Assembly (NCBI GenBank): GCA_963678705.1
Contig: OY783223.1
Location: 868,001-932,000 of the forward strand
DNA from: Panorpa germanica
Lineage: Eukaryota; Arthropoda; Insecta; Mecoptera; Panorpidae
DNA: 64,000 bases
Direction: 5' to 3'
Position numbers and translations under genes: made by a program. Of this stretch, positions 36,901 through 47,064 are shown one piece after another. Numbering within the stretch: the first letter of the stretch is position 1; every line of letters begins with the position of its first letter. The notes under the pieces were generated by a model, which was not told the DNA's origin, made no database searches, and worked only from the letters and a program-made list of their open reading frames with translations.

Positions 36901-38496
36901 TTAAAATGCTCTGACAAAGTTGTTCCTCTTTTAGCTATGACTAGTACCATAAAAGTTCATGAAGAAAAAGTACCTGTTGACCCTGTATTGTTGTTCCAAC
37001 GCATGAGTATTACTGCAGCATTTCAAGATGAAATAGAAAACTATTTTGAATATGAACTATCTCCCTACCCTCTATCGTTATTTGATGACATCGGGATGCG
37101 TAAAACACAGAAGTCTGCAATTTACGATTGTTTCGAAAAGGTAGACTTTGATATTAACAACACAAATGCGACATACATCATTGACAGAGGATACTTACTA
37201 CGAGTACATCGCGTTGTGTGGGATAGTGAAGAAACATTCAACGTTATATTAGATAAATACTCGTACGTACAGTATGTACGTCGACATTTTGGTTCCCGAG
37301 TTACTGTCGTATTTGATGGCTATAATGATTGCACGAGAAATACCAAAGCTGCAGAACAGCGTCGTCGAACTTTAGCAACATCTTCATCAATTGATATTTT
37401 ATTTGATGAAAATATGACAGTTCCAACCAGCCAACAAAAATTTCTTTCTAATACTCACAACAAGTCTCGGTTCATTTCAATGTTGAAAGAAAGATTTACT
37501 ACGGAAAATATATTGGTAAGACAAGCTAATAATGATGCTGATGTATTGATAATTGAAACAGCAATTGAGCAATTCAATTTGACAAATACAACTATTGTTG
37601 TTGGTGAAGATATAGACTTACTCGTATTACTGACTGCTCGAACTCCAACTGAAAAAACTATTTTCTTCTTAAAACCAGGAAAAGCTCAACATCAATCGGA
37701 AATGTATTCATCAAAAAGTTTATCTACTTTTGCAAAGTGTCAAAATCATGTACTATTTTTACACGCAATAACTGGCTGGGATACGACATCTGCATTTTAC
37801 AGGAGGGGTAAAACAACAGTTTTCAAACTATTTGAGAAACAAAATTTAATTGAATGTGCTGAAGTTTTTAAAAATAGTAATTCTACTCGACAAGAAATTA
37901 TTACTAACGGCATTCGCTTTCTTCTTTCTATGTACGGAGCTCTTAAAAAAACTACCTGCTTAGATAAGTATAGATATGCATGTTTCGTTAAAAAAACCAA
38001 AAGTAAAAAACAAGTACAATTAGCTTGTCTTCCTCCAACCTCAGTTGCTGCTCATCAACATCTTTTTAGGGTATATTACCAAGTTCAAGTGTGGCTTGGT
38101 TATCAGCTAGACCCTACAGACTGGGGTTGGAAGTTAGTCAACAATTCATTAGAACCAGTGCACACTTTACTTCCACCTGCGCCGGAAAAACTGCTGAACT
38201 CGATTTTTTGCAACTGCAAAAAGGGATGCAGTGCTAAATGTGGTTGCAAAAAAGTCGGACTGTTCTGTTCTCCGGCATGTACACATTGTCAAGGCCGGTT
38301 GTGCTCTAATATTGAATCACCAACAGTAGAGGATCCGTTTGATTCCAACGAGGCAACATGCGATACATCGCTATTAACGCAGTTTACATGCACTCAGGAT
38401 GAAGATGAAGAAGAACAAGAACAAGACGAACAAGAACAAGAAGATCAAGAAGAAGAACAAGAAGAAGATTTTGAAAGTTACGACTCATACGATTAA
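33909..38496 (+). CDS. FEN1/XPG-like PIN nuclease with CXC tail (mobile family)
   Basis: Exon 1 (33909-34289, MSEYCFICAK...) has two CxxC-type cysteine clusters and ends at a GTAAGT donor. The next exon fits from 36252 in phase (LVTDATVIKD...). The frame stops at 36689 and the main block (36679-38496) starts in the +1 frame, so a frameshift, internal deletion or second start is needed. The main block carries FEN1-like acidic motifs in order: YIIDRGYLL, VTVVFDGY followed by an Arg-rich helix, NDADVLIIETAIE, VVGEDIDLLVLL and HAITGWDTTSAF. Next comes a DWGW motif, then CNCKKGCSAKCGCKK..C..AC..C, a CXC (tesmin/TSO1-like) zinc-binding tail, and a Glu/Gln/Asp-rich end. I recognise it as a multi-copy metazoan family of unknown biochemistry; nuclease function is inferred from the motif order. 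Confidence 0.7.
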
Positions 38497-39111
38497 ATTT
38501 CACTACTTTTTTTTTAACTTAAATTGCTTTTATCTTTTCAATCTCTGCTAATATCCATTATTTTTCAATAGTTTCAAATTAAACAGGATCAAAACTGACC
38601 CGTGGAATAGGCCTACTGAGGAAACCACGTTAAAAAAAACGCGCTAAGTACACTACCTCATAGGTGGCGAGGAAACGTGTGCATATTATGACGATTACAA
38701 CTTTTACAACTTTTTGAATCGTTATATCTCAAAAACAGTGGCTCGTAGAAAAAAAAGTATTAATAAATTTCTTGTAGATAATTTTATGATCTACAATTTT
38801 TGTCTGAGGTATTTTTATGATAAAACTTACCGTTTTGCTGAAAATCGCGAAATACTCATTTTTTTACCTTTGACCTTGAATAAAATTTTTTCCTTACAGG
38901 GGAAAGATGGAGAACTTTCAAATTTTGTTTTTAATGATATTTCAAACAATCTTACCGATTTTCAGCTTGGTGGGAATTTAGGTAACTTCGAATGTCTAAA
39001 TTGACCGGACTAATAAAAGAGTTGGAAAACCAGCGAACGTGAATTACCATACTTTTAAATTTTCTATAAGGTTGGATCCCTTTAATAATCAAAGACGCAA
39101 AATAACTTTTT

Positions 39112-39748
39112 AATGGTCTTGTGTCCTCATTTTTTAGTGGTCGATTTTTCAATTGTTGATTGAAATTGATGTTAATAAATGTGTATTGGCGTGTCTATTT
39201 TATTAAATATCTAAATATTGACGGATATATAGCAATTAAAAGTTTGAATTGTAGTTTTAGCTCTAGAATAGGTCGGCCATATTTGTATGACGTAAAATGC
39301 ATTTTAACGTCAGTTTGCGTCAGTTATTTGTTGAGTAGGTCAGTGCTGTGGTTATGTTCTCTAGCTGTTGGTAGTCAAATAATCAAGTCAAGTCAAAGAA
39401 TAATAAGTTTTTATTTTATTTAACCCTGCTAAGGCAGACATAATATTTAAATTTGATTGTTTCTTAAAATATTTTCATATTTTGATATATAAATACATAT
39501 AGCAGAGATTTATGAGCTGTAAGGTTGGTAACCTTACACAAGGATTGTGATGTCACATGCACTTGGAATGTGTACAACGTTGAATCCTTTTAATAATTAA
39601 AGAGACAAAATGACTTTTTTAATTGTTAATATCTCTTAACATATAAGGAGTTATTAAAAAATAATTGAACATTTGAGGTTCTAGTAACCCACTTTATCAA
39701 TATATAGTACACTTTAATAGAAATTAAGACATAGGACACAAGCCATTG
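39112..39748 (+). repeat. MITE-A, full-length (+)
   Basis: AATGGTCTTGTGTCC (GC lost from the tip) to GGACACAAGCCATT. The left flank (CCCTTTAATAATCAAAGA) and right flank (GTTAATATCTCG...) join to give a sequence resembling the interior of an older, diverged MITE-A relative, with insertion inside TTTTTAATTGTTAA. Confidence 0.9.
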
Positions 39749-39795
39749 TTAATATCTCGTAAAACAGTTTTATATAAATAAAGACATGGTTCTTG

Positions 39796-40432
39796 AATGG
39801 GCTTGTGTCCTCATTTTTTAGTGGTCGATTTTTCAATTGTTGATTGAAATTGATGTTAATAAATATGTATTGGCGTGTCTATTTTATTAAATATCTAAAT
39901 ATTGACGGAGATATAGCAATTAAAAATTTGAATTGTTGTTTTAGCGCTAGAAATGGTCGCCCATATTTGTATGACATGCAATGCATTTTAACGTCAGTTA
40001 TTTGTTGAGTAGGTCAGTGTTGTGGTAATGTTTTGTAGCTGTTGGTACTCAAATAATCAAGTCAAGTCAAAGAATAATAAGTTTTTACTTTATTTAACCC
40101 TGTTAAGGCAGACATAATATTGAAATTTGATTGTTCCTTGAAATAACTGTAAATAATATTTGATATTTTGATATATAAATACATATAGCAGAGATTTATG
40201 ATCTGTAAGGTTGGTAACCTTACACAAGGATTGTGATGTCACATGCACTTGGAGTTTGTACAACGTTGAATCCCTTTAATAATTAAAGAGACAAAATGAC
40301 TTTTTTAATTGTTAATATCTCCTAACATATAAGGAGTTATTAAAAAATAATTGAACATTTGAGGTTCTAGTAAACCACTTTATCAATTATGTACACTTTT
40401 ATAGAAATTAAGACATAGGACACAAGCCCATT
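39796..40432 (+). repeat. MITE-A, full-length (+)
   Basis: AATGGGCTTGTGTCC to GGACACAAGCCCATT, 637 bp. It lies 47 bp after the previous copy in the same orientation, at the edge of the same diverged older element (AAAGACATGGTTC). Confidence 0.92.
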
Positions 40433-40797
40433 TCACTGGAAAGACTAGTCGTTCACAGCAAGTTCTGTAAGTATTTATTTGTTTCTTGACTATAGTTTGT
40501 TTCCCAGGTAGGTACACAAGTTTTTATGATTTGACATCTGACAGTGGCTGACAGATCAACATGTTTTAGTGATTAATACATTTCAATTCTTACTTTTAAT
40601 AATACATAACGTAATTATTAATATTTCACGAATTAAATAAAGGTATTACAGTATTTCATTTCATCATTGGCTTTGTTTTATTAAAATGATAAAACCAGAA
40701 TTTCAAATTATAACGAATCTTCTTATACAGAAATAATAATAATATCTGCAGTAAATAGCTATATCTTCGGCGCGGTAAAAATCTATCGATCATTAAT

Positions 40798-41012
40798 TGT
40801 TCAAATTACGAGAGTTCGGCGGCAACTTATACTTAAAACAAGTTGTGGGGTATAAACTGCCGATATAACTAAAAAGCACTGACTCACTTATTTTTCTATA
40901 ATGTGCATAGAAACGAATAAGATAAAATTCATTATCGTATTATAGATTTTTACCGCTCTTATAACCTCTTTTAAGTAAAAGTCACCGCCAAACTATCGTG
41001 ATTTGGACTATA
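40798..41012. repeat. MITE-B, full-length
   Basis: The termini TTCAAATTACGAGAGTTCGG and, inverted, TCCAAATCACGATAGTTTGG give a ~215-bp element with TA-rich edges. Its right end lies 75 bp before the first coding exon identified for the zinc-finger gene. Confidence 0.85.
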
Positions 41013-41087
41013 GTGCTATTTTTAACATATTACCATATATAATTATCCATTTTAAAATAACACAAGAACGTCAATGTTTATTTACAG

Positions 41088-42427
41088 AAACTGGCCATGA
41101 TTTTGGTAAGAAAACGACAGAGAATCAATTGCACCAAATAAAAACAGATGTTGAAATAGGTGCAGACGCTATGAATACCGCCATCACTGTAAAACTGGAA
41201 GCCAATGAAGACTCCTTTATAGAAAATGAATCGTTGTGCGAAGTTCCAAATGTAACAATAAAATTACAACCAGTTGAGGATTCGCAGGAGCCTACAGATT
41301 ATCTACAAAATGGAGATGACTTTATAAATAAACCTTACAGCAAGATTAGCAATACATTACAACCTTTATCACAAACGTATATGTGTGATGTTTGTAATAA
41401 AGTATTTTCAAAAGTTAAAGGATTACTGCAACATTTGCGGTTGCACCTTGATAGAGAATTATATTCTTGTACGGAATGTAATAAATCATATTTCCACAAA
41501 GTCAGTTTAATAGTACACAAGCGAACACATACCGGTGACAAGCCGTATTCCTGTGAACAATGTCGTAAGAGCTTCGCAAGTGCTAATCGTTTACAAAAAC
41601 ACACCCATACGCATTTAAGGGTAAAGAAACATCCTTGTGACCTGTGCGGTAAGACTTATTCACAGTTTTACCTTCTAAAAAGGCATAAAATAACACATCT
41701 TGACGAAAAGCCATTCTCTTGTGATACAAAAGAGTGTAACAAAACTTTTGCAACGCTACACCAATTAAAATATCATAAGAATAAACATTTAGATCAAAAA
41801 CCTTATCACTGCGAAACCTGCAATAAAAGTTATAGAAGTCCAAATGATTTAAAAAGACACAAGAGCACGCATTTAATTAATAAACCTTATTCTTGTGACT
41901 TATGTACCATGTCTTACACAGAATTATATAAGTTAAAACAGCATAAGAATATACATCTAAAACATAAACCTTTTTCTTGTAATGAATGTAACAAATCTTT
42001 TGTAAGGTTGCTGGAGTTAAAACAACATAAAAATACTCACTTGAAAGAAAAACCATTTAATTGCAAACATTGTAAGAAAAGATTTTCAAGTTCTGGCGCT
42101 TTAAGACGACACAATAATAATATTCATTTAGATGAAAATCTGTTTCGTTGTAAAACTTGCTTCAAGTCTTTTGGAAGTTTGGACACATTAAGACGACACG
42201 AGCAGAGCCATGTAGTAAAGAAGCCTTTTCAATGTGATTACTGCAGTAAAGATTTTGTAAGCGAAAATTGTTTAGTTAGACATAAGAGGATACATTTAAA
42301 AAGAAAGTCATTTAATTGTGATATGTGCTGTAAAACGTTTGCCACTTCTGGAACTTTAGAAAGACACAATCGCAAATCTTGTCGAAGTTTAAGAAAATCG
42401 TTTGCAGAAGCTCATCAATTGAACTAG
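41088..42427 (+). CDS. C2H2 zinc-finger protein, 12 fingers; 5' end not found
   Basis: An acceptor (TTTATTTACAG) precedes the exon at 41088. The open frame upstream uses no ATG; the first in-frame ATG is 41171, which would give 418 residues. An upstream coding exon is therefore likely and not identified. The N-terminal ~100 residues are acidic with TVKLEANEDS and TIKLQPVEDS repeats. From 41380 to 42395 twelve C2H2 fingers follow in tandem, mostly with xxKP(Y/F) linkers (examples YSCEQCRKSF, FNCKHCKKRF). The finger starting at 41716 has an extra residue pair in its cysteine loop (CDTKEC) and the last ends in Cys (C2HC). This suits a nuclear DNA-binding regulator; no ZAD or other named domain is seen. 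A TAG stop ends at 42427, with AATAAA signals near 42490-42515. Confidence 0.85.
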
Positions 42428-43340
42428 ATGTTTAAATAGTACTACGAACTTAGACAATAAGCATTCAACTATGTTAAGAAATCTAAATCAATAAAGAAAT
42501 CAATTATGAAATAAAGATATACTTGTATTATTTACAGAAAGTATTTTAGTATGTTTAAAATCTATATAAATTTGATAAGCACAACATATTTAGAAAATAG
42601 AGTTTAATCTTCCATAAGAATTGTTGATTTGGTTTGTGCGTCTGGAGATAACACGTGTGGCACCAACAGGATACACCATGCTGCCCGGATATAGTGCGAG
42701 GGGATAAAGACGAAGTATCAACTGATAACACAGATGAGACCCTTGCAAATGCAGGTGTAAGGTAGGCTCCAGAAGAAGTGAAAACGCATAGGATGGTATT
42801 GATATGATTCTAAAACAATTTATATATTCCTCCAGACATTATAGAGTTCCCTCCACTGAAAAATAGCAATTATTGATAATGGTTTCATTAATTCATTGAT
42901 ATATAGAAATTCAAATTACCCAGCTCTGGAGTCTCGACAATAATTTTTAATGTTATATATATATTTTTTGCAGTAAACTAATATTTTAATTTTGTGTTAA
43001 CTAATAAAAATTATACCTAGAATTTTGTTTTTTGTAAAACATCATGATTATATACACTAGTCAACTCTAGTAGTCTATTCATATGTTTATTAAAAGTCTA
43101 TTACATTTCAAAAAAATATTTAATTTTTAGTAAAACTCCTTTTAAATATATTTTCAAATAATTTTTTTTAATAAAAATTGACAAGAGCTTAATTTTTAAT
43201 CATCTTTTAATGTCACGGATCAAGTCTGTAGACTAATAAGTAATCAATTTCATTTACTTTGTTTACAACGTTCATAATATCAAAACTTTATATGTTGCAC
43301 CAGCGAGCTCTAAGTTATAGATCACCTTTGACTAGGTAGC
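42428..43340. other. 3' region and intergenic DNA
   Basis: 3' UTR with two AATAAAG signals, then AT-rich DNA. A GC-richer patch at 42640-42770 has no ORF of note. Nothing else is recognised. Confidence 0.5.
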
Positions 43341-44092
43341 AATAGGCTTGTGTCCTATGTCTTAATTTCTATAAAAGTGTACTATATATTGATAAAGTGG
43401 GTTACTAGAACCTCAAATGTTCAATTCCTTTATAATAACTCCTTATATTTCAGGAGATATTAACAATTTATTAAGCGCTAGAAATGGTCGGCCATATTTG
43501 TATGACGTGAAATGCATTTTAACGTCAGTTATTTGTTGATTAGGTCAGTGCTGTGGTAATGTTTTGTAGACGTTGGTAGTCAAATAATCAAGTCAAGTCA
43601 AAGAATAATAAGTTTTTATTTTATTTAACTCTGTTGGCTGGCTGACATAATATTGAAATTTTATTGTTCCTTGAAATAGTTGTAAATAATATTTGATATT
43701 TTTATATATTAATACATATAGCAGAGATTTATGAGCTGTAAGGTTGGCAGCGATTGTGATGTCACATGCACTTGGAATGTGTACAACGTTGAATCCCTTT
43801 AATAATTAAAAAGACAAAATGACTTTTTTAATTGTTAATATCTCTTAACATATAAGGAGTTATTAAAAAATAATTGAACATTAGACGTTCTAGTAACCCA
43901 CTTTATCAATATATAGTACACTTTTATAGAAATTAAGACATAGGACACAAGCCCATTCAAATTTTTAATTGCTATATCTCCGTCAACATTTAGATATTTA
44001 ATAAAATAGAAACGCCAATATACATTTATTAACATCAATTTCAATCAACAATTGAAAAATCGACCACTAAAAAATGAGGACACAAGCCCATT
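43341..44092. repeat. Rearranged MITE-A composite (-/+/-)
   Basis: 43341-43470 is the start of a - copy and 43958-44092 is the end of a - copy. Between them 43471-43957 is a + fragment running from AGCGCTAGAAATGGTCG to an intact right terminus (CACAAGCCCATT at 43957). It reads as a - copy whose middle was replaced by a left-truncated + copy. The break lies near the palindrome TAGCGCTA. Confidence 0.85.
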
Positions 44093-44285
44093 ACGAATTA
44101 ATTATTTTGTATGTTCAAATCATACATAACAAAAAGTCGTCGTTTTGCGGCGTGAGTAAACTCTAGTTAATATATAGTTTTGTAGAAATTAATAAAAGGC
44201 AAGGTTCACAAGCCCATTTGCTTGCTAGCAAAACCAAATGTATTCAATCTACTTATGTAGCAACGACGTACGTCTATAAGGAAAT
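44093..44285 (-). repeat. Inverse copy of the 15803-15987 flank
   Basis: ACGAATTAATTATTTTGTAT through CGTACGTCTATAAGG is the inverse of 15803-15987 and contains GGTTCACAAGCCCATT, a diverged MITE-A-like terminus. It abuts MITE-A at the same base as the other copy. Confidence 0.75.
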
Positions 44286-44708
44286 GGGGAAGCCCATTTT
44301 TATGCATCTTTATTTTTTACAATCTCTTTTTAATTAAACACTCTTTCTAAACTCTTATCTAAAAAACTACTACTCTATCTAAAAAAATGTACCAGACTCA
44401 AGAGACTAGTGCTTACAGAGTTATTCCCAATATAGATACCGACAAATTCTTATTCTTATATATAATATTACTGGATCCACTGGTAAGATATTAAGTTTAT
44501 ATCGTGTAAATTCTCATAGTTAATTTCATTGCACATTTCCCAGTTTTTGTCTTTTTAATTGTATATTTCCCAAAAATAAGTGCTTATAGAATTTTTATCG
44601 CATATAAAATCTTGCTCTGCTAAGTATGAAACAGAAGTATATTTTGTTTTTTATTATACTTTAATTTTTTTTAAAGTATTTTAATAGAAAAATATTCGTC
44701 TTACCCAC

Positions 44709-45200
44709 TGCGGCGCTTGTGTACTCATTTTTTAGGGGTTGATTTTTCAATTGTAGATTGAACCAGGATTGAACTTGATGTTAATAAAAGTGTATAGGCA
44801 TTTCTATTTTATTAAATATCTAAATGTTCACCGAGATATAGCAATTCAAAATTTCTTCAAAACAGCTGTAAATAATATTTGATATATAAATACATTTAGT
44901 ATTTATACCTGTACACTTATCAGATTCTGTCATGAATATGCTATCTCTTTTACGCTCTGTTGTATAAAAGAGATAGCAACATAGTGGACGTGATATCACA
45001 TGTCTTCGAATGTTCTACAACGTTGAATCCCTATAATAATTAAAGAGATAAATAAAAAAATGACTTTTTTAATTGTTAATATCTCCTAACATATAAGGAG
45101 TTATTACAAAGTAATTATAGACATTTGAGGTTTTAGTAACCAACTTTATCAATATATAGTACACTTTTGTAAAAATTGAAACATAAGACACAAGTCCAGT
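44709..45200 (+). repeat. Diverged, internally deleted MITE-A relative (+)
   Basis: It starts GCGCTTGTGTACTCATTTTT and ends AAGACACAAGTCCAGTT. Internal blocks (TATTTTATTAAATATCTAAA, AACATATAAGGAGTTATTA) match MITE-A with many substitutions, so this is an older copy or a sister subfamily. Confidence 0.75.
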
Positions 45201-45324
45201 TATGGCCTGTATCATCATCGGTTTTATCACAAGCGTAAAAAGATGATTATAAAATATACCCAAACAAAAAACATGTATATTTTCAAGTATGTTTATTAAA
45301 AAAGTTTCTTATTCAAGGAACGTG

Positions 45325-46591
45325 TTACTGAAACGCAAGTATTTGATCTTTATAGCTAAAGTTAGTACAAATATCCATGTGATTACTTGAACCAGCAATA
45401 GACATAATCTTGTATGGCGATGTTTGATGAACTATTGAATAAACAGTTGTTGCTGAAACAGGTATTTCAGCTACAACATCTCCTCCATATGATAGCTGAT
45501 ACGCATGTTTAGAAGCACCGCCCGCGATTATGTTTTCATCCAGGAAGTGAGCAACATGGATTCCGTTATCAGGTATACCAAATATTGTAGATACATCCAG
45601 GGAGCGTAGATGCCACAGTGATAGACGTGGGCCTCCACCACACAGCTAAAAATAATGTAATTGTTAATATCTCGTAGTGACTTTCGTGTAGACTTAACCA
45701 AATGGGACTCACTATCCAATCTTCGCTGAGGGAGACAGCACCGATCCATTTACCGATTTCAGATCGAGCTAGTTTATCCTTTTTGTAAGGAACGATTTCA
45801 TTTGTACTTTCCTTCTGACGGATATCCCATAGCTTAATTATACCATCTTCACCAGCACTAGCTATTTGATTTCCACTAGATAATATGAAATGAGATTATA
45901 TTACTATTAGTTTTTTGTTATATATGTAATGCAGATAATGTAAACATGGAACCTACACTCCGCTGATTTGATGAATATAATCTGTATGACCTGAGAAGGT
46001 GTGCAATATTTGACCGTCTTCGAGGCTTATAACATGGATTTTGTTATCACCACATCCGGCATATAAGCGTTCATCTTGATTGTTGTACCATAATGTATTG
46101 ACATCAACGTCTAAGCTATCTCTATAACAAAATCAGTAACTGTCAGTAAAATACATGGATTATTAAAATGATGTGATGTTTCAATCTATTCACTTTGTTG
46201 CAGGTATATGTATATTCCAGGAGGGCTTTACAGTGTTAGAAGAGATAACAGACTTTAAATTCCAACCTGATATTTCATTAACTGTGCCAATAATTAAAAA
46301 AGTGTCAGTTGTTATAACACTGCTTATCGGATGATCTTTATGAGCTGTAAAAGTATGCGCTGGTTTTCTAAATTCGGTAGTGGGCCGATCCGTAGGACTT
46401 AGAACTTTATCCAAGCTATAATACAACAGATATGCTTATAAAAATAAAGGAAAAATTAAATATTACTGATACAGAAATAAAACTTACTCGAATATAGATA
46501 TATCTCCATAAACATTGCCAGCTATTAAATATTTGCCGCAAGCTGAAAATGTTTGCGAGGAAACTGTGTTGTAATATAATTTATTAACCAT
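45325..46591 (-). CDS. THOC6: THO complex subunit 6 (WD40)
   Basis: Five exons on the minus strand join in frame to 324 residues: 46488-46591, 46194-46415, 45957-46121, 45713-45875 and 45325-45645. The protein starts MVNKLYYNTVSSQTFSACGK, close to the SQSVSPCGK region of THOC6, then GNVYGDISIF. Later blocks FTAHKDHPI, GHTDYIHQI, SAGEDGIIKLWDIR, KWIGAVSLSEDW and LCGGGPRLSLWHLR follow the THOC6 order. THOC6 is a WD40 propeller subunit of the nuclear THO/TREX complex, which couples transcription to mRNA export. Length is near the human 341. The gene is divergent from Vav across a 473-bp spacer. No damage is seen. Confidence 0.92.
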
Positions 46592-47064
46592 TATTAACTA
46601 AATTATAATTAAAAAATTACACTATTGTTTATTAATTAGGTTAGAACCAGTTAGAACATAAATTGACATAATTTAAAACCGGCATTGTCAAATTAGATGA
46701 ACTTCTTATTATTCTTCTTAGATCTCTTTTTCTTAGTGAACAATTGGTACAGGATTTGTAATATAGATGGCTATAAAAGTATTGTCATTCTTCAATAAAT
46801 ACTTTTCTTTTGTATGTTTTTTAACAAATCATTTTATTTTCCAACGAATTTCTTTCAACGTTGAATCATAAATAATTCAATAAATTCATTTCAACTTTCT
46901 TGTTTTATCAAATATATACAGCATCCATTCCATGTAATGACAAGAGCCTATCTTCGGTATGCATTGTGGATAAGATCAATCAAGAGGAAGTCAAGTGTCA
47001 AAGTCTGAATTAAATGTAGTAAATGTTTTATTTATAAAAGTGTAGTGATATAAAAAATAATATA
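46592..47064. promoter_or_regulatory. Shared spacer between THOC6 (-) and Vav (+)
   Basis: Start codons of two divergent genes lie 473 bp apart, so both promoters and 5' UTRs must fit here unless non-coding exons lie further away. No TATA box is obvious; the spacer is AT-rich throughout. Confidence 0.5.

Larger units (their letters stand above)
30180..39010 (+). mobile_element. Large TIR element carrying a FEN1-like/CXC protein
   Basis: The ends are GACCGGTCAAATTAGAC and, inverted, GTCCGGTCAATTTAGAC, with TA on both outer sides (30178-30179 and 39011-39012). The inverted repeats continue about 330 bp inward (to about 30510 and 38680), sharing TTACCTAAATTCCCACCAA, AAACGGTAAGTTTTATCATA and CGATTCAAAAAGTTGTAATC. 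The right arm has ~25 extra bases. Without the Harbinger nested at 30603-33733, the element is about 5.7 kb. Its only recognisable product is the protein at 33909-38496. The superfamily is not clear to me: a TA duplication suggests Tc1/mariner-type cutting, but no DDE transposase is visible. Confidence 0.7.

Noticed and set aside
43835-44044. Recurring ORFs in MITE-A copies (for example starting MKLMLINVYW or containing [16 protein letters not shown])
   Set aside because: The same short peptides recur because the repeat recurs; frames differ and break between copies, so there is no evidence for coding.
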